From Kitasatospora sp. NBC_00240 (GTDB lineage Bacteria; Actinomycetota; Actinomycetes; Streptomycetales; Streptomycetaceae), in contig NZ_JAPEMU010000001.1 of assembly GCF_026342405.1 (NCBI RefSeq), positions 6,510,001-6,574,000 of the forward strand: a DNA stretch of 64,000 nt. Direction: 5' to 3'. The position numbers and the translations under genes are program-made. Below, one piece after another: positions 34,762 through 43,967 of the stretch (position 1 is its first letter; every line of letters begins with the position of its first letter). The notes beneath the pieces were generated by a model that ran no database searches, was not told where the DNA came from, and saw nothing but the letters and a program-made list of their open reading frames with translations.

Positions 34762-35241
34762 CCATTCGGGCTTGATCCAGTCACGGAACGAACACGTTTC
34801 TGGACGCAGTGCGACGAATGGCGCAGTGTCGCTACGCACGACTGGTGAGATGCGCTCGTGACGCTTGCCACATACCGTGGCGACTGACATACGGTCAGGT
34901 GTCGGTCTTGGCCCGGAAGGCGCAAATCGGCTTCCGAAGGGGTCGGCGGAGTATCGGAGAGTCGGGGTGCAGGAAATCAAGCCGGGGCAACACGGCCGGG
35001 CGCTCACCATCACGCTCTGTCCGCTTCATGTGATCTTCGCGTTTCGACGTGTTCAAGAACTGAACGCACGCTAGCGTCAGCCGGACGATTTCAGCACCAG
35101 AGGTGAACGCCCTGACAGGCATTCGATCTGCTGGGTTACCGATCGGTACCGGCCTCGTACGGCCTATTGGCAGCGCAAGAACGCCTTTGAAATGGGTATG
35201 TTCTCCGGCGTCAGGGCAACCGTGTGCGAGGAGACCGACCC
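34762..35241. other. 480-base leader/intergenic region before ppdK
   Basis: This region is visibly less GC-rich than its surroundings, as regulatory regions often are, and must hold the ppdK promoter. No convincing coding frame is present. I see no clear operator. Confidence 0.4.
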
Positions 35242-37950
35242 GTGCCGTCCCAGCAGAAGTTTGTTTACTCCTTCACTGAAGGAAACAAGGACCTCAAGGA
35301 TCTTCTTGGCGGCAAGGGCGCCAACCTCGCCGAGATGACCAACCTGGGCCTCCCCGTCCCTCCGGGGTTCACCCTCACCACCGAGGCCTGCAAGGTGTTC
35401 CTGGAGACCGGCAGTGAGCCGGCCTCGCTCCACCAAGAGGTGAGTGCGCACCTCGACGCCCTGGAGCGGGAGATGGGCAAGAAGCTCGGCCAGGCCGACG
35501 ACCCCTTGCTGGTGTCCGTACGTTCCGGCGCCAAGTTCTCCATGCCCGGCATGATGGACACCGTCCTCAACATCGGGCTCTCCGACGTCTCGGTGCTCGG
35601 CCTCGCCGCGCAGTCCGGCAACGAGCGCTTCGCCTGGGACTCCTACCGTCGCCTCGTCCAGATGTTCGGCAAGACCGTGCTGGGCGTCGACGGCGAGCTC
35701 TTCGAGGAGGCCCTCGACGAGGCCAAGGCCGCCAAGGGCACCGCCGACGACCTGGACCTGGACGCTTCCGACCTCCAGGTACTGGTCGACACCTTCAAGG
35801 CGATCGTCCTGCGCGAGACCGGCCGCGACTTCCCGCAGGACCCGCGCGACCAGATGGACCTCGCGATCCACGCCGTCTTCCACTCCTGGAACGGCGACCG
35901 GGCCCGGCTGTACCGCCGCCAGGAGCGCATCCCCAACGACCTGGGCACCGCGGTCAACGTCTGCAGCATGGTGTTCGGCAACCTCGGCGAGGACTCCGGT
36001 ACCGGCGTCGCCTTCACCCGTGACCCCTCCACGGGCGCGGTCGGCGTCTACGGCGACTACCTCTCCAACGCCCAGGGCGAGGACGTGGTCGCCGGCATCC
36101 GCAACACCCTGCAGCTCAGCGAGCTGGAGAAGCTGGACAAGAAGTCGTACGACGAGCTCATGGCGATCATGCACAAGCTCGAACTGCACTACCACGACCT
36201 GTGCGACATCGAGTTCACCATCGAGCGCGGCAAGCTCTGGATGCTCCAGACCCGGATCGGCAAGCGCACCGCCGCCGCCGCCTTCCGGATCGCCGTCCAG
36301 CTGGTCGACCAGGGCCTGATCGACCTGGACGAGGCGCTGCACCGGGTCACCGGCGGCCAGCTCGCCCAGCTGATGTTCCCGCGCTTCGCCCCCGACGCCA
36401 GCTCCAAGCGGGTCGCCTGGGGCCTGGCGGCCTCGCCCGGCGCGGCGGTCGGCAAGGTGGTCTTCGACTCCTACACCGCCGTGAAGTGGTCGCGCTCCGG
36501 CGAGAAGGTCATCCTGGTCCGCCGGGAGACCAACCCGGACGACCTGGACGGCATGATCGCCGCCGAGGGCATCCTCACCTCGCGCGGCGGCAAGACCTCG
36601 CACGCGGCCGTCGTGGCCCGCGGCATGGGCAAGACCTGTGTCTGCGGCGCGGAGGAGCTCGAGGTCGACACCAAGCGCCGCCGCTTCACCACCGCCGACG
36701 GGCAGGTCGTGGAGGAGGGCGACGTCGTCTCCATCGACGGCGCGACCGGCAAGGTGTACCTCGGCGAGGTACCCGTGCTGCCGTCCCCGGTGGTCGAGTA
36801 CTTCGAGGGCACCCTGCACGCCGGCGCCGACGTCCAGGGCGGCCTCGTCCAGGCCGTCCACCGGCTGATGGCCCACGCCGACGTGCGCCGCCGCCTCGCG
36901 GTCCGCGCCAACGCCGACAACGCCGAGGACGGCGGGCGCGCCCGCCGCTACGGCGCCCAGGGCATCGGCCTGTGTCGCACCGAGCACATGTTCCTCGGTG
37001 AGGAGCGCCGCAAGGAGGTCGAGCACCTGATCCTGGCGGACAACGACAAGGACCGGGAGTCCGCGCTCGGCACCCTGCTGCCGCTGCAGAAGGGCGACTT
37101 CCTGGAGCTCTTCCAGGCGATGGACGGACTGCCCGTCACCGTCCGGCTGCTCGACCCGCCGCTGCACGAGTTCCTGCCCGACATCACCGAGCTGTCGGTG
37201 CGCGTCGCCCTCGCCGAGGCCCGCAAGGACCCGAACGAGAACGACCTGCGCCTGCTCCAGGCCGTGCACAAGCTGCACGAGCAGAACCCGATGCTGGGTC
37301 TGCGCGGGGTGCGCCTCGGCCTGGTCATCCCCGGCCTGTTCGGGATGCAGGTCCGGGCGATCGCCGAGGCGGCCGCCGAGCGGCGGCTGGCCGGCGGGGA
37401 CCCGCGCCCGGAGGTGATGATCCCGCTCGTCGGCACCGTCCAGGAGCTGGAGATCGTCCGCGACGAGTGCGAGCGGGTACTCGCCGAGGTCGCCTCCTCC
37501 ACCGGCGTCCAGCTGGACATCAAGCTCGGCACGATGATCGAGCTGCCCCGGGCCGCGCTGACCGCCGGCCAGATCGCCGAGGCCGCCGAGTTCTTCTCCT
37601 TCGGCACCAACGACCTCACCCAGACGGTCTGGGGCTTCTCCCGCGACGACGTGGAGGCCTCGTTCTTCACCGCGTACCTGGAGAAGGGCATCTTCGGGGT
37701 CTCCCCGTTCGAGACCATCGACCGGGACGGTGTCGGCGCGCTGGTCAAGCACGCCGTCGAGGCCGGCCGGGCCACCCGTCCCGACCTCAAGCTCGGCGTC
37801 TGCGGCGAGCACGGCGGCGACCCGGAGTCGGTGCACTTCTTCCACGAGGTGGGACTGGACTACGTGTCCTGCTCCCCCTTCCGGATCCCGGTGGCGCGCC
37901 TGGAAGCGGGCCGCGCCGCCCTTCGGACGGCGGGCAGCGACTCGCGCTGA
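35242..37950 (+). CDS. ppdK: pyruvate, phosphate dikinase
   Basis: PPDK interconverts pyruvate, ATP and phosphate with PEP, AMP and diphosphate, linking glycolysis and gluconeogenesis. The product is 902 aa, normal length. The N-terminal ATP-grasp domain begins with LLGGKGANLAEM near residue 20. The phosphohistidine swivel domain has GGKTSHAAVVARGMGK (catalytic His near 454), and the C-terminal PEP/pyruvate barrel has GLCRTEHMF near 574 and the conserved GVCGEHGGDPESV near 855. The GTG at 35242 with GAGGAGA upstream is preferred to 35224. A strong terminator follows. Confidence 0.96.
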   Translation: MPSQQKFVYSFTEGNKDLKDLLGGKGANLAEMTNLGLPVPPGFTLTTEACKVFLETGSEPASLHQEVSAHLDALEREMGKKLGQADDPLLVSVRSGAKFSMPGMMDTVLNIGLSDVSVLGLAAQSGNERFAWDSYRRLVQMFGKTVLGVDGELFEEALDEAKAAKGTADDLDLDASDLQVLVDTFKAIVLRETGRDFPQDPRDQMDLAIHAVFHSWNGDRARLYRRQERIPNDLGTAVNVCSMVFGNLGEDSGTGVAFTRDPSTGAVGVYGDYLSNAQGEDVVAGIRNTLQLSELEKLDKKSYDELMAIMHKLELHYHDLCDIEFTIERGKLWMLQTRIGKRTAAAAFRIAVQLVDQGLIDLDEALHRVTGGQLAQLMFPRFAPDASSKRVAWGLAASPGAAVGKVVFDSYTAVKWSRSGEKVILVRRETNPDDLDGMIAAEGILTSRGGKTSHAAVVARGMGKTCVCGAEELEVDTKRRRFTTADGQVVEEGDVVSIDGATGKVYLGEVPVLPSPVVEYFEGTLHAGADVQGGLVQAVHRLMAHADVRRRLAVRANADNAEDGGRARRYGAQGIGLCRTEHMFLGEERRKEVEHLILADNDKDRESALGTLLPLQKGDFLELFQAMDGLPVTVRLLDPPLHEFLPDITELSVRVALAEARKDPNENDLRLLQAVHKLHEQNPMLGLRGVRLGLVIPGLFGMQVRAIAEAAAERRLAGGDPRPEVMIPLVGTVQELEIVRDECERVLAEVASSTGVQLDIKLGTMIELPRAALTAGQIAEAAEFFSFGTNDLTQTVWGFSRDDVEASFFTAYLEKGIFGVSPFETIDRDGVGALVKHAVEAGRATRPDLKLGVCGEHGGDPESVHFFHEVGLDYVSCSPFRIPVARLEAGRAALRTAGSDSR

Positions 37951-37962
37951 CGGTGGCGGGCA

Positions 37963-37991
37963 CCCGGGCGGCCAGGCATCGGCCGCCCGGG
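37963..37991 (+). terminator. ppdK terminator
   Basis: An 11-bp perfect stem (CCCGGGCGGCC / GGCCGCCCGGG) with a 7-base loop begins 12 bases past the ppdK stop. Confidence 0.8.
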
Positions 37992-38208
37992 GCCCGACCC
38001 GCCTCGGCGAAGGTCGCTGACCGCATCCCCTCCCGCCGGGAGGGGCGTACACCGGAGCTCGGCGCAGGAGAACCGGCGTACGTACAGCAGTTGGGGCGGG
38101 AGCGGACAATGGCGTCCGCTCCCGCCCCGACCGCATTCCCTGCGCCGATCGGGTGATGACACACCCCGTTCGGACGGCCGGCGCGACCCGCCCGGCAAGC
38201 TGGATGTC

Positions 38209-38727
38209 ATGACCAGTCCCATGACCAGCCGCAACCGCCTGATCGCCGTCGCCGTGCTCCTGGTCTGCGCGATCGCCGCCGCGGGCGCCTACGCCCTCAG
38301 CGCGCACCGCGACCCGGCGGACGCCGGGGCGACCCCCTCCCCGCAGGCCGCCTCCACCGCGCCCGCCGCCACCTCCGGTGCGGCCGCGGCCGGCCCCACC
38401 GCGGCCGGCCCCACCGCCGCCGCCTGGGTGCCCGCCGACCCCCGGATCGCCGACGTCTGCCGGAGCAAGCTCCCCACCCCGGCCCGCAGCACCCTCGCCC
38501 TGATCGCCGCGGGCGGCCCCTACCCGTACCGCTCCGACGGCATCGTCTTCGAGAACCGCGAGAGCCGGCTGCCCCGGCAGCGCACCGGCTACTACCACGA
38601 GTACACCGTGGTCACCCCCGGCTCCCAGGACCGCGGTACCCGACGCGTCGTCACCGGCGCGGTCGGCGAGCAGTACTGGACGGCCGACCACTACGCCAGC
38701 TTCCAGGAGATCGACCCCCGCTGCTGA
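38209..38727 (+). CDS. secreted guanyl-specific RNase, RNase Sa-like
   Basis: This small secreted ribonuclease has 172 aa. An N-terminal hydrophobic segment (about residues 9-30) and an Ala/Pro/Thr linker precede a domain aligning with Streptomyces RNase Sa. That domain has GGPYPYRSDGIVFENRES, GYYHEYTVVTPG and TRRVVTGA. The RNase Sa catalytic residues are conserved as Glu131, Arg142, Arg146 and His161, and the disulphide as Cys84-Cys172. It should cut after guanosine in RNA outside the cell. No barstar-like inhibitor gene is adjacent. The segment may act as a membrane anchor or signal peptide. Confidence 0.9.
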   Translation: MTSPMTSRNRLIAVAVLLVCAIAAAGAYALSAHRDPADAGATPSPQAASTAPAATSGAAAAGPTAAGPTAAAWVPADPRIADVCRSKLPTPARSTLALIAAGGPYPYRSDGIVFENRESRLPRQRTGYYHEYTVVTPGSQDRGTRRVVTGAVGEQYWTADHYASFQEIDPRC

Positions 38728-38759
38728 ACCCGGCGGGCCGCCGGCGGCGAAAAACCGTT

Positions 38760-38792
38760 GGCGCCATGTTCTCAGTCTGAGAACATGGCGCC
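38760..38792. promoter_or_regulatory. 15-bp perfect palindrome at the ADP-ribosylglycohydrolase start
   Basis: Bases 38760-38774 are the exact inverted complement of 38778-38792, with a 3-base loop. The palindrome ends two bases before the ATG at 38795, covering any ribosome-binding site, and 33 bases after the RNase stop. It is AT-richer than usual terminators here. It could be an operator, an RNA hairpin occluding translation, or a terminator for the RNase gene. Confidence 0.7.
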
Positions 38793-38794
38793 CG

Positions 38795-40063
38795 ATGACC
38801 CTTCCCACCGAAAGCGACGCGACCACCGACCCCGCCCTCGACTCCCTGCACGGCCTCGCCGTCGGGGACGCCCTCGGCGCCCAGTTCTTCGTTCCCGGCA
38901 CCGGCGCCCTGCTGGCCGCCCGGGCCACCCCGCCCGGCCCCTGGCCGTGGACGGACGACACCGAGACGGCCTGTTCCGTCCACGCCGCGCAGCGTGAGCG
39001 CGGCAGCATCGACACCTTCGACCTGACCCACGCCCTCGCCCGCCGGCACGACTTCGACCGCGGCTACGGCCCCGCCGCCAACCGCCTGCTGCGCCTGATC
39101 CGCGAGGGCGGCGACCCGAAACGCCTGGCGGCCGAACTCTTCGACGGCCAGGGCTCGTACGGCAACGGCGCCGCCATGCGGGTCGCCCCGCTCGGCGCCG
39201 CCTTCGCCCATGACCCGGCCGCCGCCGTCCGGCCCGCCGCCGACAGTGCCGTGATCACCCACACCCACCCGCAGGCGGTGGCCGGCGCGATCGCCGTCGC
39301 GGTGGCGGCCGCGCACGCCGCCCGGGCCCGGCACGAACCCACCACCCCCACCGCCTTCCTGACGGCGGTACGGGACCTCACCCCGCCCGGCGCCGTCCGG
39401 GAGGGCATCGCCGAGGCGCTGGCCCTGCTCGCCGAGCCGGACCTGCGGGCGGCCGCCCGGGTGCTCGGCAACGGCAGCCGGGTCAGCGCCGCCGACACCG
39501 TGCCGTACGCGCTCTGGTGCGCGGCCCGCCGGCTCGGCGACTACCCGGGCGCGGTCCGGGACGCGATCGCCGCCGGCGGGGACGTCGACACCACGGCGGC
39601 GATCACCGGCGGCATCGTCGCCGCGTACACCGGTACGGCGGGCATCCCCGCCGGCTGGCTGGCCGCCCGCGAGCCGCTGCCCGACTGGGCGACGCCGGAG
39701 CCGGGCAGCGTCGCGACCGCCAGGACCGACCCGCTGGCCGCTCGTCCACTGCTCGTGCCGCACCCGCAGGCGGTGCCGGACGTGGTGTGGAGCGAGCAGG
39801 AGTGGCAGCGGATCCGGTACGGCCTGCGCCCGCGTTCGATGGACGACAAGTGGTTCTCCTGGACGGCCGAGGGCACCCTCCACCTGCACCGCAGCTGGAC
39901 GGGCTTCGCGGTCTGGGAGGTCCGGGTGGCGCCCGTCCGGGGCGGTGGGTGGCGGCCGGTCTCGGCGCTGGTCGAGGAGCGCTGGGCGGGCCTGCGGGTC
40001 GCTGCCATGGACGCCGACGAGTTCTTCGCCGTGATCCTGCGGCTCGCCGCCCGCGGCTACTGA
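38795..40063 (+). CDS. ADP-ribosylglycohydrolase family protein
   Basis: The product is 422 aa. The N-terminal 290 residues show the ADP-ribosylglycohydrolase (DraG) fold: GLAVGDALGAQF near 19, the metal site WTDDTETA near 53, and the C-terminal metal motif GGDVDTTAAITGGIVAAYTG near 265. These hydrolases remove ADP-ribose from arginine or other targets. The last 110 residues form a different, uncharacterised domain (WFSWTAEGTLHLHRSWTGFAVWEV). No partner ADP-ribosyltransferase is in the window. The start at 38795 is directly preceded by the palindrome, which may control its expression. Confidence 0.9.
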   Translation: MTLPTESDATTDPALDSLHGLAVGDALGAQFFVPGTGALLAARATPPGPWPWTDDTETACSVHAAQRERGSIDTFDLTHALARRHDFDRGYGPAANRLLRLIREGGDPKRLAAELFDGQGSYGNGAAMRVAPLGAAFAHDPAAAVRPAADSAVITHTHPQAVAGAIAVAVAAAHAARARHEPTTPTAFLTAVRDLTPPGAVREGIAEALALLAEPDLRAAARVLGNGSRVSAADTVPYALWCAARRLGDYPGAVRDAIAAGGDVDTTAAITGGIVAAYTGTAGIPAGWLAAREPLPDWATPEPGSVATARTDPLAARPLLVPHPQAVPDVVWSEQEWQRIRYGLRPRSMDDKWFSWTAEGTLHLHRSWTGFAVWEVRVAPVRGGGWRPVSALVEERWAGLRVAAMDADEFFAVILRLAARGY

Positions 40064-40075
40064 CCCGCGCCGGAA

Positions 40076-40110
40076 CGCCGGCGGGGCCCGTCCGGCGGGC
40101 CCCGCCGGCG
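40076..40110. terminator. bidirectional terminator
   Basis: A perfect 15-bp stem (40076-40090 with 40096-40110) with a 5-base loop lies between the ADP-ribosylglycohydrolase gene and the convergent GNAT gene. Confidence 0.85.
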
Positions 40111-40124
40111 AGGTGTCCGGTCGG

Positions 40125-40853
40125 TCAGGCGGGGATCAGCTGCCCAGCGCCGCCGCCGTGTCTAAGGCACTCCTGGTTGATCGCCCGGTCCGGGGCGCTG
40201 GGCGAGGTGGCGGCGGCGATCCGCAGCTCGATGATGTCCCGCACGGCCGGCCACTCCTCGTCCAGGATGGAGTAGAAGGCGGTACTGCGGACCACGCCGT
40301 CCAGGCCCCGCGAGTGGGCCCGGCGGACGCCCTCGCAGGTGGCGCCGAGCCGCTCGATGGCGGTCCGCGAGCGCTGGTTGCGGGCGTCGGCGCGCATCGA
40401 GATCCGCTGCACGCCCCACGCCTCGAAGGCATGGCGCAGCATCAGCAGCTTCGCCTCGGTGTTGATGCCGGTGCCCTGGGCCCGCGGGGACAGCCAGGTG
40501 TTGCCGATCTCCGCGGCGTCGGGCACCGCGGTGGCCGGATCACCGAACGGGATGCCCGGCGCCGGCGGCCAGACCAGCGGGCCCTGCCAGTAGTCGAGTT
40601 CGAGGAAGCGGGTCGAGCCCACCACCCTCCCGTCGGCGGTGCTCACCGTCGCGAACGGCAGCGAGCGCCCGGCCGCCTGGTCGGCCAGGGCGCGGGCGAC
40701 GTAGTCGCGGGCCGCTTCCAGGCCGTGCGGGACGGGGGTGAAGGCGTAGGTCGTACGGTCCTCGGCGCCGGCCTGGGCCAGCGCCTCGGCGTGGTACTCG
40801 GCGAGGGGCTCCAGCCGGACGGTGCGGCCGGCGAGGATGACGGGTACGGGCAC
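40125..40853 (-). CDS. GNAT-family N-acetyltransferase
   Basis: The product is 242 aa. It is a RimJ/RimL-type acetyltransferase pattern: LAGRTVRLEPLAEYHAEAL at the N-terminus, a substrate region with FLELDYWQG, and the acetyl-CoA binding stretch NTWLSPRAQGTGINTEAKLL (Q/R-x-x-G-x-G/A equivalent) near residue 125, followed by SMRADARNQRSRTAIERLG. The substrate is unknown; relatives acetylate protein N-termini or small molecules. The GTG at 40853 (VPVPVILAG) has a weak GAAGG upstream. Confidence 0.85.
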   Translation of the reverse strand: MPVPVILAGRTVRLEPLAEYHAEALAQAGAEDRTTYAFTPVPHGLEAARDYVARALADQAAGRSLPFATVSTADGRVVGSTRFLELDYWQGPLVWPPAPGIPFGDPATAVPDAAEIGNTWLSPRAQGTGINTEAKLLMLRHAFEAWGVQRISMRADARNQRSRTAIERLGATCEGVRRAHSRGLDGVVRSTAFYSILDEEWPAVRDIIELRIAAATSPSAPDRAINQECLRHGGGAGQLIPA

Positions 40854-41664
40854 GGAACCTTCGGTCCTTCGGCGTCGGAGGGTGACCTCGCGCCGGGATA
40901 CGGCGCGGAGGGCGACTGGATTTCGCCCCGCTCCAGGGAGCTCCGCCCGTTCCGGCGTACGCCGGAGTGCCCGGTTCGTACGACGGGGGAGGCGGCCCGG
41001 AGGCGGGCAGCGCGGTGCCGGAACGGACACGGGTCCACGGACCGGTCCGGCGGGATGAGCGAGGGGACAGTGTGCGTCCGCGATATGGCCGAGGGGGAAA
41101 CGAGTACGCGAAGGGAAGCAGGCGGCCAGATGAAGGCAAGGTGCGTCGTGTGGGCTGGCCCAGCAGCGGTCCGGGACGTGGTCAACGGCGTTACCGACGA
41201 CGAGACGACGACGCGACGATGCGAGGCAGCGAGAGGACGATACCCGTCAAAGGGCGGTGCGTCACTTCGCGGCACGCGAAAGGGGGCGTGTGAATCCCCG
41301 CCGTACGCTGCGCCGCCCGGGCGCGGGCCCCGGAATCTGCCCGGCGCGTGCCGCGCCGGACCGGCGGAGGGGGTGTGACCAGCGGGTTTCCGGCGGGGTG
41401 CGATGATTCTCCGATCGGGTGAGGGCCTGGTGTCGTTCCCGGCACGAAGCGCGGCCGCAACGGGAATGCAAGCGGCCTCCGGCACGCTGGACTGAGCGAG
41501 AGACCCGCGGCGGGGGAGAGCCCGCGCCGGGCCTCCGGCAGGCCGGAATCCGGTCGGGACGACCCGCAGGGGCCCGCCCGGCGGCGCCCGGCCCGGACGG
41601 ACCACGTCAGACCGAGACAGACCGAGACAGACCGACGACGAGAACGAACGGGGTTGGGTACGCG
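40854..41664. other. 811-base gap without a supported gene
   Basis: Frames here have poor third-position bias and no start with a good ribosome-binding site, so I call no gene. The final part contains a 10-bp direct repeat (ACCGAGACAG at 41611-41620 and 41621-41630, with partial copies on both sides) just before the PAC2 gene start. The region may hold the divergent promoters for the GNAT and PAC2 genes. Confidence 0.4.
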
Positions 41665-42609
41665 GTGCGAGATCACCAGGCGCTGTACGAGCTGGAACCG
41701 CAGGGTGTGGCCGCCGTGGCCGCCGCGAACGCGGCCTTGGGCGACACCGGCGCGGGCCTGGTGCTGCTGTACCACTTCGAGGGCTTCATGGACGCCGGCG
41801 AGGCCGGCGGCCAGGTGGTGGCGCACCTGCTGGAGGAGGGCTCCCCGCAGGTCGTCGCCCGCTTCGACCACGACCGCCTGGTGGACTACCGCGCCCGGCG
41901 GCCCGCCATGGTCTTCGACCGCGAGCACTGGGCCTCCTACGACCCGCCGGAGATCCTCCTCCAGCTGGTCGAGGACGCGGCCGGCTCGCCGTTCCTGCTG
42001 CTCACCGGCCCCGAGCCGGACGTCGAGTGGGAGCGCTTCGCCGCCGCCGTGCGCGAGCTGGCGGAGCGGTTCGAGGTCCGGCTCTCCATCGACTTCCACG
42101 GCATCCCGATGGGGGTGCCGCACACCCGCCCGGTCGGCCTGACCCCGCACGGGAACCGCCTCGACCTGGCGTCCGGCTACCCGCAGTGGTTCGAGCAGGC
42201 CCAGGTGCCCGGCAGCGCCCAGGCCCTGCTGGAGTACCGGCTGGCGGAGGCCGGCCAGGACGTCCTGGGCTTCGCCGTGCACGTGCCGCACTACGTGGCC
42301 CGGTCGGCCTACCCGGCCGCCGCCGTGCTGATCCTGGAGGCCGTCCAGTCGGCCACCGGCCTGGTGCTGCCCGGCCACTCGCTGCGCGACCGGGTCGGCG
42401 AGGTGTACGCCGACATCGAGGAGCAGCTGGCCCAGGGCGACGGCGAACTGCGCTCGGCCATCCGGGGCATGGAGGGCCAGTACGACGCGGTGGCCGGCGC
42501 CGACAGCCGGGACAGCCTGCTCGCCGAGGCCGTCGACCTGCCCTCGGCGGACGAGCTGGGCCGGCGCTTCGAGCAGTTCCTGGCGGAGCACGAGCGGGAC
42601 GCCGACTAG
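41665..42609 (+). CDS. PAC2-family protein
   Basis: The product is 314 aa with the PAC2 (proteasome assembly chaperone-like) fold: LLYHFEGFMDAG near residue 36, the VVARFDHDRLVDYRARRP segment, FLLLTGPEPD near 110, and GIPMGVPHTRP near 150. In actinobacteria PAC2 proteins are widespread; a role in proteasome assembly is not established for them. The GTG at 41665 (VRDHQALYEL) is the usual N-terminus of the family. The gene is alone in its transcription unit. Confidence 0.88.
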   Translation: MRDHQALYELEPQGVAAVAAANAALGDTGAGLVLLYHFEGFMDAGEAGGQVVAHLLEEGSPQVVARFDHDRLVDYRARRPAMVFDREHWASYDPPEILLQLVEDAAGSPFLLLTGPEPDVEWERFAAAVRELAERFEVRLSIDFHGIPMGVPHTRPVGLTPHGNRLDLASGYPQWFEQAQVPGSAQALLEYRLAEAGQDVLGFAVHVPHYVARSAYPAAAVLILEAVQSATGLVLPGHSLRDRVGEVYADIEEQLAQGDGELRSAIRGMEGQYDAVAGADSRDSLLAEAVDLPSADELGRRFEQFLAEHERDAD

Positions 42610-42825
42610 GTCCAGGAGCTGGCCGGCCGATCCGGCACTTCCGGAACTCGGCGACCGCCGGTTGCTGCCGGCGCCCCGCCGTCGTCGGGTTGAAAAGTTC
42701 CGGGGGCGGGCGGGAATCATCGGGCCGGGCCCGTTCGTTGGTGTGCCGAGCTGCCCGGGGGACGGGTCGCCGTCCGCGCACGTACCGAGGGCGTGCGGAT
42801 TCCTATCCCCAGGGGGGGCTCTGCT

Positions 42826-43812
42826 GTGCACAGGCGATCACCCGGCGGCCCGGCGGCCGTCATCGGCGCGCTGCTGCTCGCCGTAGTACTGCTGACCGCG
42901 GGCTGCACCGGCGGGACGGCCGGCCCGGGCGCCGCGGCGTCCGGGCCCGGCGCGAGTGCGAGCCCCACTGCGTCGTCCGCCCCGCCCGCCGGCCCGTACG
43001 TCGCGCTGGGGGACTCGTACACCGCCGGCCTGAAGATCGAACCGCAGGTCGGCGAGCCCCGGGGCTGCGCCCGCTCGGCGGTCAACTACCCCTCCCTGGT
43101 GGCCAGGACGCTCGGTCTCACCGGCGCCGACTTCCGGGACGTCAGCTGCAGCGGCGCCCGGACGCCCGACCTGACGGGCCCGCAGCAGACCTCGGACGGC
43201 TCCAACCCGGCCCAGCTGGACGCTCTGTCGGCGGCCACCCGGCTGGTGACCGTCGGGATCGGCGGCAACGACGCCGGCTTCATGGACGTGGTGGGCGAGT
43301 GCGCCCGGCGGAGCCTGACGAACTCGCTGTCCCAGAGCCTGGGCCGGACGGCGGCCGCCGAGGCGCCCTGCCGGGACCACTACGCCTCGGCCCAGGGTGG
43401 TGACCAGGTCCGGCGCAAGGTGGATGCGGCGGGGGAGAAGCTCGCCGAGGTGCTGCGCGAGATCGGGCGACGGGCTCCGCAGGCCCGGGTGTTCGTGGTC
43501 GGATACCCGATGTTGCTGCCGACGGACCCGGCGCCCTGCGCGTCGGTGCTGGAGGGCGCGGTGACCCCGGCCGACCTGGGTTTCCTGGCCGAGAAGGAGC
43601 AGGAGCTCAACACCATGCTCGCCCGGCGGGCGGAGGCGGCCGGCGCCCGGTTCGTGGACACCGCGACGCCCTCCGCCGGCCACGACCTGTGCGCCGCCGC
43701 GGCCCGCTGGATCGAGCCGCCCTTCCCGGCGCCCGGCCTGGCCGCCGTCCACCCGAACGCCTTGGGTCAGCAGGGGGTCGCGGCCGCTGTACTGCAGGCC
43801 GTCCGGGGGTAG
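42826..43812 (+). CDS. SGNH hydrolase lipoprotein
   Basis: The product is 328 aa from the GTG at 42826, which follows a good AGGGGGGG ribosome-binding site; a longer form from GTG 42793 is possible. A signal peptide ends in the lipobox LTAGC, so the protein is anchored outside the membrane. The SGNH/GDSL catalytic blocks are GDSYTAG near residue 62, the GGNDAGF block near 144, and the C-terminal D-x-x-H equivalent in AVHPNALGQQG. It probably is an esterase or lipase; several disulphide-forming cysteines support an exported location. Confidence 0.88.
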   Translation: MHRRSPGGPAAVIGALLLAVVLLTAGCTGGTAGPGAAASGPGASASPTASSAPPAGPYVALGDSYTAGLKIEPQVGEPRGCARSAVNYPSLVARTLGLTGADFRDVSCSGARTPDLTGPQQTSDGSNPAQLDALSAATRLVTVGIGGNDAGFMDVVGECARRSLTNSLSQSLGRTAAAEAPCRDHYASAQGGDQVRRKVDAAGEKLAEVLREIGRRAPQARVFVVGYPMLLPTDPAPCASVLEGAVTPADLGFLAEKEQELNTMLARRAEAAGARFVDTATPSAGHDLCAAAARWIEPPFPAPGLAAVHPNALGQQGVAAAVLQAVRG

Positions 43813-43862
43813 CCCGGCAGGCCTTCGGCGGCCGGGCGGCGGTGCCGGGCCCGGGAAACGGG

Positions 43863-43910
43863 CCGGCGGCCGTCCGCGCGGTCAGGGCGATGACCACGGA
43901 CGGCCGCCGG
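43863..43910. terminator. bidirectional terminator
   Basis: A 14-bp perfect stem (43863-43876 with 43897-43910) with a loop that contains a further short GGTCA/TGACC pairing lies between convergent SGNH and nirD genes. Confidence 0.8.
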
Positions 43911-43967
43911 TGGTCCGGGGATCCGGTGCTGCGAGGTGTGCTCAGGTACCGATCAGGGCTGGGCCGG

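Noticed and set aside
35164..39015. 1283-codon - strand frame across ppdK, the RNase and the ADP-ribosylglycohydrolase gene
   Set aside because: High-GC antisense frames without stop codons are expected opposite strongly biased genes. It crosses three independent genes and their terminator.
40967..41293. Arg/Gly-rich + strand frame in the 811-base gap
   Set aside because: Poor codon bias and no ribosome-binding site; the composition is what chance gives in this DNA.
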